From contig LLEY01000019.1 in assembly GCA_001414485.1 (NCBI GenBank), positions 124,001 through 188,000 on the forward strand: a stretch of 64,000 nucleotides of DNA, written 5' to 3'. The translations under genes were made by a program, and so were the position numbers. Positions 20,389 through 32,486 of the stretch are shown one piece after another. The notes beneath the pieces are model-generated. The model did not search any database, was not told where the DNA came from, and worked only from the letters and a program-made list of their open reading frames with translations. How positions within the stretch are numbered: position 1 is the first letter of the stretch; each line of letters opens with the position of its first letter. This DNA is from Calycina herbarum. Its lineage: Eukaryota > Ascomycota > Leotiomycetes > Helotiales > Pezizellaceae.

Positions 20389-22674
20389 TCACTTCGTCTC
20401 CTTTTCTTCAATACCCTCCCCTTTCTCATCACCCACTTCTGTATTATCCTTCCTTTCCAAATCTTGAACCTTCCCTTCCTCCATCTCACCGCCAACTTTT
20501 TCTTTCTCCTTCTCCTGCCCATGTCCCTGCTTTATACTCCTCCACTCCAACCCGGCAGCCACAAAGAAACAAGCAATAGCACACGCACAAGTAATCCAAA
20601 AACAATGCGTCAACCCATCCACATATCCCTGCAAAATAACATCCAAAGCCCCTTCTTGACCCATCATCTTCAAAATATCCCGAATCTGCGTTGCTCCACT
20701 GTGAATAAACACTGTAGCATCCAGCTCCTTCGCATCAGCACGAATCCTACTCAAAAGTCCCTCTTGGAATAGCGTTTGCGCGACTGCGATGAAGAGTGCC
20801 CCACCGAGAGTTTGGAAGAATGATACACATGCCGTTGCAACGGGAACGTCGCTTAGAGGGAGAACGGTTTGGACGACGATGACTCCGGATTGAAAACCGA
20901 CTCCTATTCCCGCTCCAGTGAGAACTTGGTAACCAAACCATTTTCCTGTCGAGGTGTGGAGGTTGAATGTTGTAACGAGACCACCGCCAACAGCGAAAAG
21001 AACCATGCAGAAGAGTTGGATGGGGACATAGTAACCAATTGCAGTAATCAAACCTCCTGTGACGATACTAGAAATCACTGTGCTGATCAAGAGGGGTAAC
21101 ATCTGGATTCCACTTTTCGTCGCACTGCTTCCTTTCACGGACTGAAAGTAAATTGCTAGATAGAATATTATAGCGAAGAACCCGGCGCCGAAGAAAAAGG
21201 AGAAGAGGAATGCCAAAACCACATTTCGGTTTTTGAATAAGCGAGGTGGGAGGGTGGCATTTTCTCCGAGATAGATTTGGGTTGCGATGAAGATTGAGAT
21301 TAGGGCGCCAAATCCCACGAAGAGACCTATGATCCGGGAGTTGTCCCAGGGGTAGGTGCTGCCACCCCATTGCAGGGCGAGAAGAAGACAGACAATGGCT
21401 GGGATGAGGATTGAAGCGCCGAGAAGGTCGAGTTTGAGGATTCTTTCCTTGATGGTCAGACCGTCGGGATTGTTGTTGCGGGAGATATTCAAGTAAAGGG
21501 CAATGACTGCAATTGCTATTGCGCCAATTGGGAGACTGGGATTGTTAGTAAATGTGTAGGTAGGGAATGGATTTAGGAGGAGTTACTTGATGTAGAAGCA
21601 CCATCTCCATGATACCTTGTCACTGTTTCACATTTTTATCAGTTGGCTGTTGGCACTTTTCAACTATTACACTCACGTAAATATACCACCAAGTAATGCT
21701 TATTCCGGGATATCGGAGTCAGTTTACTTCTTTGAGAAAGATGTGGGGACAAGCAATAACTAGCATGGGAAAATTACTCAGAGAATTTTAACTTACGACC
21801 AGCTACCGATGCAATCCCCCACATGCCACCAACGAGTCCAAAAGCTGCAGGTCTCTTGCGGAGTGGCACTGTGTTACCTTCGTCAGTACCTTCCCAAATA
21901 TTTGGCCAATCACGAGCGGAGCACAGCATGAATTATCTAGAAATTAGGCAAATTACTTACAGCAATAGGCGAGGATATTAATGGCTCCGGAGAAAAGACC
22001 ACCAACGCCTATCCCAGCAACTGCTCTTCCGACGATAAGAGCCGTACTGGTTGGTGCAGTTGCACATACAAGGGAACTGGGAAGCGTGATAAGCGAACGC
22101 AAAACCAACGTAGGAGAATTAACATACCCGAGTTCAAATATGACAATCGCTATTATGAAAGTGTATTTAATCTACCAATCATCAGTATCTACACATGCAT
22201 ACCAAAGATAGATACTCTTGATGAAGTTTCTAGTTACAGAAATGAGATACTACTCACACTAAAAATCGTGTATATTTTGCCGAACGTTGGTTGCAATGCA
22301 GTAGCGGTCAGCAAATACGCACTCCCATACCAACCAATATCCTTCACACTCCTAAAATAATCGGTGATTTTCGGGATTGCGGTACTGATAATCGTCTGAT
22401 CCAAAGCTACCAGAAACACAGCCAAACAAAGTGCAGCGAGAATCAGCCACAACTTTAGACCGTGGGGATACTCGATGTCTTCCTCTGCTTGCGTTTTCGC
22501 TTTACTTTCTTCTTCCGTCATCGCTGCTGGGTTGGTTGGAGAGTTGGGATCGGCTTTAGTTGCATGTTCGGGTTGTGGAGTTTCCTCAGCTACATTTTGC
22601 TCCTCGATGCTTGTCTCGGATGCTGTGGTCTCTTTTGAGTCGCTGGGAGTTTTCTCCGTTGCTGCAAGAGCCAT
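20389..22674 (-). CDS. DHA14-type major facilitator superfamily drug/toxin efflux transporter
   Basis: A proton-coupled exporter of the 14-helix DHA2/DHA14 group. Seven exons (22674-22258, 22171-22128, 22076-21961, 21868-21797, 21698-21677, 21622-21587, 21535-20389) give 617 residues. After an acidic ~80-residue N-terminus the family motifs appear: [14 protein letters not shown] in helix 1, [15 protein letters not shown] in helix 4 to 5, [22 protein letters not shown] (antiporter motif C), WRWCFYINLPIG, and the LLG region after it. The fifth exon is only 22 nt. The ATG at 22674 was chosen as the first in-frame ATG. The C-tail is Lys/Glu-rich and cytosolic. No secondary-metabolite genes flank it, so its substrate is open. 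Confidence 0.9.
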
Positions 22675-24462
22675 GCTTTTGCAGGAGGTGAAGCAACCAC
22701 CGGCGTGAAGTGTATTCCGAGACCTTCTAAAGCCGTAGAGTCGATCAGTCTTGATGGGAACGATGGTTTGGAGATCCCTTTGACGGGTATTATTTGTAAG
22801 ATCGATGTCATTGTACAATTTTGAGAAGGCAAGGCCGTCTTTATTAATGTACTGGGGTCATCGACCCAGATCATTCTTCGTTAATTTGTGGCTTGAAAGA
22901 GGCGGTATTGTGCCAATCAGAAGACAAGTCGGGGCGAAGACAGGTCCGAATTCCGAAAGCCTTACATGCGGCGAAAATTACAGTGTCTTTCCTCAATTTG
23001 TACCTTTCTACTTGTAAATTCAGCAGACAAAGAGAAGTATATTTCGGCACATGGTCGTTCCGACCCAAGTCAGCACGCGTGGACGTGGACGACGACGATG
23101 CTACGGGAATTTTCGCAATGTAGATGCATAGTGGGGGCTCGCGATGGACAGTAAAATTGGCAAGTAAATTTCAGGATTGGATTAGCTCGTCGTTCCAACT
23201 TTCCAACTCGGAATGTCAAAGTTAGAACAATGTGAACTGTCAACCTTTACTGCCGCTTTTATGGTTTCTAGAAGTTGGGGTTACACGCAAGCAGAAGTCC
23301 ACTTGGTGACGTCGGCTATTCTTCTTCCGTCAAATAGAAAAGGCTCGGCTACAGTCAATTCTGCAAGTCAGCCCAAGTTCCCAAGTTGCCCAAACAAACG
23401 GGATTCTAGATTATGGCAGAACACAGCAGACCTTGTGCAGTGATTGAAACAGGGCTCCGTTTTGCTCCAAATGCGACATTCCAATTGGATCAATACTCGT
23501 CACGACGTCAGAAATTGGGCTCCAAGGGCTGTCGAGAAGACTGTTGGACAATCCATATCTTCCCACCGAAACTGACCAGGCTTTTCTGCCTTGCCATCTC
23601 ACCTCACATCTTGAGAAGCTGGAAACAGAGGGTGTGGGACGGCAGTGGGCTGATGTATGTCAAGTTTCTGTTGTGTACTCTCTCCCCCCCTTAAGTAAAT
23701 GTAAGCGCACGGCCGCTGTGCCATACTAAATGTCTGTGCACTCTACATTTACTTAAGGGGGGGGGAGAGTAACCGCAAATCGAGCCAATCATGATCACCT
23801 GACTCCGTGATTTCGCGAGATGCGGGGAAGAAGAGGCGAGCTGAGAAAGAAGAAGCAAACACAATTTGTGATACGGTGATACGTGAGCATACTACCCCCT
23901 CACTTTTCCGCCTCCCTCATCTACTCGAGTTACTCCTTCCCCCAGACTGTGCGCGTGGCGAAGACAGACAAGGCAGCAGCCACCAACCTTAGCTTTCCAC
24001 CAACAGCTTCCAGCTTCAGCTTCAGCTTCATCGTCTCGGAACGCGCCCGGCCGACAAGCACGAACGACGTGTTCAGTGGAGCCTTCCCTTGGTCTGCATC
24101 CCCATCCGATGCGATTCTGCTATTGGGCACACCGCTTCTCACCTCATCGTGCCTTCCCTCACCATTTAGCTTACGCTTCCCTCCAACCTCAACACTCCCC
24201 CTCTCGCCTCCCGCACACCTCACCTTCTCTCTCCAATCTCCAATCTCCAACACCCAACACCTTACGCCACATCTTCTACATATCTCATCATAATTAGCAA
24301 TCATTACTACAAACTCCGAGGGCATTGACTGCTTGCTCGCACATACTCCATCGTTCAAATACCAGACCAGTACTTCAAAACACAATCGACCTTCTCTCAC
24401 CTGCTCACTTTTACTACACCCACATCCTCACTACCTCACCTCACACTTGAAAAGCAGCAAAC
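22675..24462. other. Intergenic between MFS transporter and Argonaute
   Basis: About 1.8 kb, divergent promoters. It contains a 97-bp hairpin element (separate entry) and, from ~23880 to 24460, a long pyrimidine-rich stretch leading into the AGO start, probably its promoter and 5' UTR. No gene is supported. Confidence 0.55.
23676..23772. mobile_element. 97-bp hairpin / miniature inverted-repeat element
   Basis: The left arm (23676-23709) reads TACTCTCTCCCCCCC then TTAAGTAAATGTA and ends GCGCAC. The right arm (23739-23772) is its reverse complement, with TACATTTACTTAAG, nine G and AGAGTA, starting GTGCAC. Perfect pairing covers about 14 bp beside the C/G tracts, and the loop is ~30 nt. Both ends carry TA, as expected for a TA target-site duplication. 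A miniature Tc1/mariner-like element is possible; the tract lengths differ by two bases. Confidence 0.6.
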
Positions 24463-27400
24463 ATGGCAGATAGAGGCGGTCGTGGCCGAGGCGGCTTTCG
24501 GGGAGACAGAGGAGGCGGAGGATACCGAGGTGATCGTGGAGGGGGAGGATATCGAGGTGGAAGTGATCGTGGAGGGGGAGGATATCGAGGTGGAAGTGAT
24601 CGTGGTGGAGGAGGATACCGCGGAGGTGGGGACCGTGGCGGTGGTGGCGGTGGTGGATTTCGTGGAGGAGGAGGGGGTGGCCGAGGAGGCTACGGTGAAG
24701 AAGCATCCGTCTTCAAGTAAGCGACCTCAACACTCGATACCTTCCTTCACTTCACTTTACTAATGTATTATTCAGACACCCATCTGGCGCGGGCCCGACA
24801 CCTGTTGATGCTGAAGCATCAAATATCGAAAACAAGTTCATGGCCAACTCCAAAGGCATCATGGCTTTGGGAAGTGCCTCTGTGAAGGACCACTTCCCTG
24901 CCCGCCCTGGCTATGGAACCCTTGGGAAAGCTATTACCGTCTTTGCGAACTACTTCAAAGTGACTGTCCCAAAGGACATGTCCGTCACAAGATACAATAT
25001 TGAATTCGCGCCCGAGGCCAAGGGAAGGAAGTTGGCCCGTTTGTTTGAGCTCATTCTTGAGTTGCCCGAATTTGCTGGAAACATTACCACCGACATGAAA
25101 TCGATGGTTATTTCCAAGCAGCCACTAAACATCTCGGATGGTTGGACCACGGAGATCAAATACCGCGCCGAGGGAGAAGAGGAACCTTTGGAGCGCGCGA
25201 CCACATACACGGTTCGAGCCGTCGCGCCAATTTCAATTGTGGTATCGGACTTCCATAAACACCTCTGTGAGGTCAACCCTGGCCCCATTTTCGATCTGCG
25301 GCCAGAGTACCTGCAGGTCCTCAATATAATGTTCAATCATCTACCGCAATCCCAAGACGATTTGATCACTGCCGGGCGAAATCCCTTTTTCGCACTTAGT
25401 CGCCAACAAGGCAACGCTCATAACATCGCCGTTTTGGGTGGCGGTCTAGAATCTCTCCGTGGATTCTACCAAAGTGTTCGCCCTGCCACCGGTGGACTTT
25501 TGTTAAATGTCAATGTGGCTCATGGGGTGTTCCTCCAGCCAGAACGGTTGGATGTGCTCTACCCTAGATTGGGAAGTGGTGACAAGACCATTTTGGGCAA
25601 AAAGCTCAAACTTATCCGGGTCAAAGTCACACATCTTCCCCCTAAGAAGGACAAGAAGTCCGGGAGAGACATTTGGCGCGTCAAGACCATCTCTGGCCTT
25701 GCTCGCCCACAGGATGGCCGAGGTGAAGACCACCCTCCACAGGTCAGATCCCTCGGTGCTGGACCGAAGGACGTGAAATTTTGGTTGACGAGTCATCCGC
25801 CAGCCAAAGGTGCCAAACCCCCAGCCAAGGGGAAGAAAGCGGCCGCCACCCGTGCTGACGGGTACATCTCTGTGTTTGATTACTTCCAGTCAACATATCC
25901 CCAGATACAACTTCGGCCAGACAATCCAGTTGTGAACGTTGGCAACGGGGACCATCCAATGTATCTCCCCGCAGAAGTTTGTCTTGTGCTTCCGGGTCAA
26001 AACATCAAGCGAAGATTAAGTCCCGAGCAAACTCAATCCATGATCAGATTCGCCTGTCGCGGGCCTGATCAAAACGCATTGTCAATTGTTAGCGATGGCA
26101 AAGCTGTTCTTGGCTTAGACAACAAGGCTGCGCGATTTGATCTAGCTGTTGGCCAAAGTCTCATCACCGTCAATGCTCGAATCCTTCCACCTCCCGTGAT
26201 CAAATATAAGACGCCGCAAAACAAAGAGACAAATGCGAACGTCAGGTCGGGATCGTGGAACATGGCAAACATCAAGTTCCATACCGGCAGCAATCTAGGC
26301 GTATGGACATGCATTGTGTTTCAAATGGAGACGTTCCGTGGGAACTTGATGGGAGCTAATAGAGAACGTCTTCGACCAACCATCATGAAGTTCCAATCCT
26401 TTCTCAATGCAGCCGGAATCAACGCAACGGGCCTCATTCCCGGCCCTCCTCCACCAGAAATCATTTTGAGGGAGGGTGATGATTACGGCAACAACACCCT
26501 GATCGAGGGGACCTTCAGAACTCTTTACGCCTCAAAGCAGAAACCAAGGTTTGTACTTTGCATTATTCCGTCCAACAATGTTGCCATGTACAACAGCATC
26601 AAGACTGTTGCCGACACCAAAGCCGGTATTCACACCGTTTGTTGTGTGTCTGATAAAATCATGAAGGACCAACGCCAAGACCAGTACTTCGGCAATGTTT
26701 CTCTCAAATTCAACCTCAAGGCTGGTGGAATCAACCAGACCCTGGAACCCGCTCGACTTGGAATAGTTAGCGAGGGTAAAACCATGATTGTTGGCTTGGA
26801 TGTTACCCATCCCTCGCCTGGCTCGAAGGAGAGTGCCCCTAGTGTTGCCGCAATTGTTGCCAGTGTGGACCGATTCCTGGGGCAATGGCCTTCAGATTTC
26901 CGTGTTCAAGAATCACGAAAGGAGATGATCACTGCTTTGGAGGGTATGTTCATATCTCGCCTGGTTCTCTGGCAAAGTAAAAACAAGACTCTCCCGGAGA
27001 ATATCATTATCTATCGAGATGGTGTATCCGAGGGCCAGTACCAACTCCTTCTGGATAATGAACTTCCACTCATTCGAAATGCATGCCGGCAAAAGTATCC
27101 TGCCTCGGATACTAAAAAGGGCCTTCCAAAGATATCAATCATTGTTTGCGGCAAGCGACACCACACACGTTTCTATCCTACCACGACTGGTGACGCAGAC
27201 AGGAAGGGAAATTGTCAACCAGGAACCATCGTTGACCGTGGTGTCACCGAAGTCCGGTTCTGGGATTTCTTCGTCCAATCCCACGCATGCATTCAAGGAA
27301 CTGCACGTCCTGGCCATTACTATGTGGTCCTTGATGAGATTTTCCGTGGCCGTGCCAACAAGCCACCACACCAAAACCCTGCAGATGCCCTGCAAGAGTT

Positions 27401-27635
27401 GACGCACAACATGTGCCATTTGTTTGGTCGGGCTACGAAAGCAGTTTCCCTTTGCCCACCAGCCTACTACGCTGATCTCCTCTGTACACGCCTCAGATGC
27501 TACTTGTCTGATCAGTTCGACCCCAATGACGCTTCAGCAACCGCCAGCGTTGCTAGCGGCGCGACCGGGGCAACCAACCAACCGCCAGAACTTGTTATTC
27601 CTGCCAATTTGAGGGATAGCATGTTCTACATATAA
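24463..27635 (+). CDS. Argonaute (QDE-2/AGO family)
   Basis: Guide-loaded RNA-silencing effector. Two exons (24463-24716, 24776-27635) encode 1037 residues. Residues 1-80 are RGG/GGYRGG repeats, including an 11-residue unit (DRGGGGYRGGS) repeated at DNA level. Then follow the N domain, the linker (RPATGGLLLNVNVAHGVF), PAZ (residues ~380-480), MID and PIWI. Active-site positions are D760 (GLDVTHPSPG), E801 (KEMITALEGM), D833 (YRDGVSEGQY) and, where human AGO2 has His807 in AYYAHL, D985 in AYYADLL. Spacing 41-32-152 agrees with AGO2 (40-32-138). A D-E-D-D set is therefore predicted. Asp at this place is known in other AGO proteins, so slicing is not excluded. The C-terminus ends in RDSMFYI, close to the usual aromatic end. 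Acts in quelling-type or small-RNA pathways. Confidence 0.95.
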
Positions 27636-29656
27636 TGCAGAGCGAGCGTGTCAACCATGGCCGTCAAACTTGATTTTGAAGCACAACAAAAGTGGATTTG
27701 CTCTCTGTCACCTTCAGTTCACCGGAATTTCCCATCAACATTTGCCTCTTTTCTGGTTGTCATTGGAAGTCCTTGGGTGGATCTTCTTTCCCCCGTTTCC
27801 AAATATTTGAGATTGCTTCGAGGATCTTTGGTGGTTTTGGGGGGGGTTTGTGTCCAAATTGGTTTCTTGCCTTGATGATTGATACCTTTGGGCATTTGGC
27901 AGATTGTTTTCTTTTTTCTTCCTTCTCCTGTATGGGAGATGGAACGATAGCGTAGTAGCCGAGCGGATTAACATCAGGAATTTTCATTATTTTATCTATG
28001 ATTGTTTTGCTCCTTTTTGTGACTCGTGAGTTCTTTTCTGGAATTTTGAATCGGCTCCATAGGGGAAGCATTCAGATGATTCGCAATTGAATCACTGGGT
28101 CTCCAGAGTCCTGGTGAGGATGATGTGATGGGGTTTGTTGATGCTCGTCATCATTCTGGTGGGACGTTTGTGAGATCAATCACTTCGTTGCTCCAAAAAA
28201 GAATCGGACGAGGGTTTTGAAAAATGAAAAAGTTAATTGCGATGCTGACGGCGATAGATTTTGAGATCAAGAGGAAGGAAAGTCCATGGTGAAGGGTCGT
28301 AACGAACTTTAATCTCAACATAGGGGCAGTCCAGAAAGCAAATGTTGTCTAGGTGCAATGGAGGGGGATTGTAGTAAGTATTTCGTGTTTGGTCAGGTCG
28401 GGAAAATTCATTGATATTCGTACGTACATTCATTTTGTCCAAGTCTTTGCGAGTAAGCTGTTCTTCGTCGAGGAAGTCATGGCTTACTCGCCAATACTTG
28501 GTTTACTCGTTGACTGCAAGTTACCAACAGCTTACTCGCTAGAACCCAGCATTCCAGGACCCCATGGTTTTCGTTCGAACTTCTCCTTTGAAAACCAAAT
28601 TGATGTAATATTGAACAGCATAAAAGATCCATTTGATATTTTTTTTAGAAAGGTGGTGATCAGAATCATCATAGGAACCCAAGATAAGAATTTCCTAGAT
28701 CTCATCACACAATGTCAAATACAACACGAGCTTGCAGCGAATCGCCAAAGAAAGAGTTTGCGACATAACTAGAACTTGTGGTTTTCATTCATTTTCTCCA
28801 TGAGGCTCTGGGAGAACTAAACGACGAGGATCAGGTGATACAACCCTCTTTGGGATTTCTGTTGCATATCGCGAATAAGTTCTCCCTTTCATCGCGAGAG
28901 TTCGCATTCCACGTGACTCTCCAGGATTTTCTCTGGCCTGTTTACTTCTCAAACTTTGAGAATTTTTTGATAAGAAATTATGATCTAACATGTGTATGAG
29001 CTCACGAAATTAGATCCCGTTTTTTATTCTCTTTGTTTGAAGTTCATCGAGCGAATGAGCGAATAAGTAGGAATAATGGAAATTTTATATTAAGAGACGA
29101 GAAAGATGTTTTTTTCTTCTTAGCTATGAGAGAAGTATTATTGACGTTTTCCATCTTCTTTTCTACCTCATTCTCTCTCGCATAATGTAATGTATTTTAA
29201 TTGCCTAGTACCTAGGATAATTTTATACGTTTAGCACGATTTCTTGCTACTTGGAACAGTAGAACTGGAAGGAAAGCATTTCAAATTCAGTAGTGTGCAA
29301 TCAATTTTGGTGATCAAAGACCTTTTCATTATGTAGTACCTAGTCCTATTCCATACAACTCGGGCTCCCTGAAATGCGAAAACAGACACACCGAAATACT
29401 TCATACAACAGCATCTCCCCTTCACCTATCAATATAATCTTCAAAAGTAGTTCCTAAGCCTTTCAAAACCAAGCTTACCCACTACAAGGGAGTAATAGAG
29501 GTATCTCCTCTGGGATAGAGGTCCTGACAGCCAGCAATGAAGGACAGAAACCGTCTCTATGTTCCCTGTAGAAAGCCATACTTCCTTGCTATCAATTTCC
29601 ACAAAAAAGCCCGTCCTCAAGCCGACTCACTAGCTTCACAGTGGGGGCTAAATAGC
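27636..29656. other. Intergenic, 3' side of Argonaute
   Basis: About 2 kb. A 3' UTR for AGO is likely in the first ~400 bases. An open frame at 28353-28772 (139 codons, no ATG before 28479) has no family resemblance and was not called. The stretch 29000-29500 is AT-rich and holds nothing I recognise. Confidence 0.5.
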
Positions 29657-30480
29657 TTACGGGGAGCCGAATGGTCCAAACCCCGGGACAGTTCGAGTAC
29701 CGGACACAAATTGTACCGGACCTACAACTTGCTTGCCGAAGTCTGAGCCGAAAGGCGAGGAAGGTCGCTGTTGTTGTGGGGGAGAGAGCGCCTGCTTCTT
29801 GAATTCTTCTTGGATCGTCTGCCGAATAGAGGTAGCGAGAGCTGGCTGCTCAAAGGACTTGAAAGCTAGATCGGCAAGCATTTGAAGGTCCCGGTCGACA
29901 TCTTCCTTCGTGATTGGGGAATAATTTGGAACGACGTGACTTTGTAGTTCTTGGTTCGCTCTTACGATTTGAGAAACGAGTCTTTGCGTAAGTGGGTCGA
30001 AAGAGGTGGCAAAGATGCACTTGTTTTGGATAAGCCGATTAGGCGGTATGCGCAGAGAACAGTTTCGGGATCCATGGTTGAGTGCCTTGCGGGGTATAAA
30101 TGTTGGTAGCGGTTGAGAAATAAGAACGTTCAGTGATCCAAAGGAAGATCGAAGTTGTCAAGGACTCAAACCCAGCTTGCAAATCCCGGGCTTAAAGATG
30201 GCAGGGTGGGATAGTGGTCATCACAGAGGGAAGATGTGCAATTTCGACACTTAAGTTGTCGATTTTAGGACCTGTACGGAAGGGTTCCCGACTATTTGTA
30301 CCCCAAGGCGTCTCCACGTAAAGCAGGCAGAGTGAATAGATAGCCCGAGTCTGTGGCACAAGTAGCAGTTTTGCTAGATTACAATTTGTGAGTGAATACG
30401 TGAACTTACTACCCCAGCTCATAGTAGGTATTGGGTCATCTTTTAGCGTCCACCTGAACAATTTCCATTGAATGATATGC
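29657..30480 (-). pseudogene. Decayed gene, stop and frame break, family not recognised
   Basis: On the minus strand one frame reads as protein from ~30475 to ~30015 (pieces such as KDDPIPTMSWG, YVETPWGTNSREP, TSIFLWITERSYFST, IYTPQGTQPWIPK). It is interrupted by a TAA near 30193 and ends at a TAA near 30010. A second frame takes over in the same area and continues to the stop at 29657 (RLIQNKCIFATSFDPLTQRL, SPITKEDVDRDLQMLADLAF, then a Pro/Gln/Gly tail). The two parts look like one protein split by a frameshift. Introns that would remove both breaks were sought, but none kept phase with normal splice signals. Family unknown; a real gene with unusual introns is the alternative. Confidence 0.4.
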
Positions 30481-30988
30481 TTAGAGGTATTTACGAGAAT
30501 TATATCGATTGTTGGGGAAGGATTGGAATGATTGAAAGTTCATTATCCTAAGCCTTTTCGTACATTTACTTGGATTTCACCACAACCTTCTAGTTTAAAT
30601 TTGTTGTTCAAATGTACGTGGGCCGCACGATCTCAAAGCTTTTTAATTTCAGAAGATGCGATGGCTTGAATTTTCTAAAATGTTTCCTATGATCGTATAA
30701 TTAATCTCTCAACGAATGTCCTCACTCAAAAGCGCAAAAGTTCGCTGACCATGAGTTAAGCGAGAACAAGGGGTCTCGAGAAAAGCAAACATCACAACCC
30801 GAGATTGTCGCAAACGGCTCACCCATGCAGCCACGCTAATGCATGAACCCCAAATGAAGGAAATTGCTTCTTTCCCAACTTCCCCGACTTTCCAACTTCC
30901 CAGCCGACTGAAACTGTCTTTCCTTTCCATCAAAACCAAGCTACAAAACAATCCACTTCAAGCGACTGAAACAACCAAACAAGCACAA
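30481..30988. other. Intergenic, upstream of orphan gene
   Basis: About 500 bases ending in the presumed promoter and leader of the next gene; no site recognised. Confidence 0.45.
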
Positions 30989-32486
30989 ATGGCAAAAGAG
31001 AAGATAGCCCCGAACAAGAGAAGGATCCCTCCTGGTGACAAGTACAAATGGCCGAAAAACACGGAATTGAGAATGGTTGGACCCAGTGATGTTGAGGAGA
31101 AGGAGATGATTACGCCAAAAAACCAACTTGAACCCCCACATCTACACGGATGTTCAAACGCAGTCGAACAAAGCTGGTTCCTACGAGCCCTAGACTACTC
31201 CTATGCGACCAACAGAGACGACTGGCATGTAATGCTAGACCCGATAGCCTTTGAGAACGAGCCCCAAAAGAGGCAATGGCGAAACTTTCATGATGCGCAA
31301 ATTCAAATGTTTTTCGGACTGGCATAGAGGAGCCCAATATACAAACTTCTGGGCACAAAAACTCGCGGTGTTCAACACGTGGTCGACATGTTGGTTTAAG
31401 GGACAAGACTCGGTGTGGAAAAGGAAAGCCTGGAACACTTGGGCTGCGGTTCTCAGGCCACTCGGTGCCGTTGGCGGAAATCGCAGGGATCTATTTATCT
31501 ATGACAGCGATTGGGAAAGCGTCATGGAATACAGAAATCTGCGGACCGATGAAATAAGACTGCACCACCTCAAGGATATGCAGCAGAGACTTGTATTGTA
31601 CCTCACCAAAGGAAAAGGACTTGAAATCCGAAACATTTTCATCCAAGGGGACCCAAATGCCGGCAACTCCACGGAAAAAACTGGCGAGTTTATTCGAGGA
31701 CTTCTTAGGAAGGGGTGGAAGTTGCCAATTCCATGGGACGCGGATTCGATCCTGTCAAGCTGGTACCAGGTACGACAATATGGAAGCGAAAGGCCAGCCT
31801 CACCTGTTGCTTCGATGTCAGACAAAATAGATGGTTCTGACAAGAACTGGGCAGAAATGCCAGAGGTGGATGACGGAGAAATTGTGGTACGGGTCGAAAT
31901 AATCCAAGACGAAACCGACGATGCATGGCAGAGAGCCCGTTCTGAAGCGGTTTCTGACACAGAGGACCCCGATTTCATCGAAAAACCAGCGAGCAAGAGA
32001 AGTAAGAAGGGAATGGGAAGAGAGGTTTCGGCCGACAACTCGATCTGTTCGAACGAAAACGCCGACTTAAACGGTTATGCTGGCTCCCATGACCCAATTG
32101 ATGCGCAAGTTGATGAGCAGGTTGATGAGCCAAGGATCATGTCCCCACTCGACCAGGAAACAATCGACAAACCCACGGAGTGGACAGATGAGGACATTCA
32201 GATGTCGGTGGAAAACCAAATTACTCATTCTGCATCACCCGATCTTGATCTGCCACTGCTGTCAACCACACCAGTGGCAGACCTAGAAAAGCAACTCTGC
32301 GATGCTGAGAGAGAGCTGCGACAAGCGGAGATCACACGCAGAGAAAAAGAACTCGTTGTGAAGCGAAGCGAGCTAAAAATCAAACAGCAAGAGCTCGATC
32401 TCGACAGAGAAGAGCAGGAAATCGAGAACATGAGACTTGAAGATCTCAAATCCCGGACTTCGAGTCTACGGGCAACTTTAGAATGA
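30989..32486 (+). CDS. Orphan coiled-coil protein, apparent single-base frameshift
   Basis: The first frame starts at ATG 30989 (MAKEKIAPNKRR) and stops at 31325-31327. A second frame covers the same place and runs to 32486. Protein-like sequence passes from one frame to the other at ~31310, inside a run of five T: removal of one T would give one chain of roughly 498 residues. The first part is Trp- and His-rich (WRNFHDAQIQMF, then DWHRGAQYTNFWAQK); the middle is acidic with a basic KRSKKGMGRE nuclear-type signal; the last ~60 residues form a Glu/Arg/Leu coiled coil (LEKQLCDAERELRQAE). No known domain is seen. No in-phase intron explains the switch. Sequencing error, recent inactivation or programmed slippage are all possible. 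Confidence 0.55.

Noticed and set aside
20389..27635. Secondary-metabolite cluster around the MFS transporter
   Set aside because: No polyketide, peptide or terpene synthase, oxidase or Zn2Cys6 regulator is adjacent.
27940..28010. Possible tRNA-like stretch (GTAGCCGAGCGGATTAA)
   Set aside because: Only a D-arm-like string; no matching acceptor stem or T-arm.
28353..28772. 139-codon plus-strand ORF after Argonaute
   Set aside because: No ATG until well inside, no family resemblance and AT-rich composition like the surrounding spacer.
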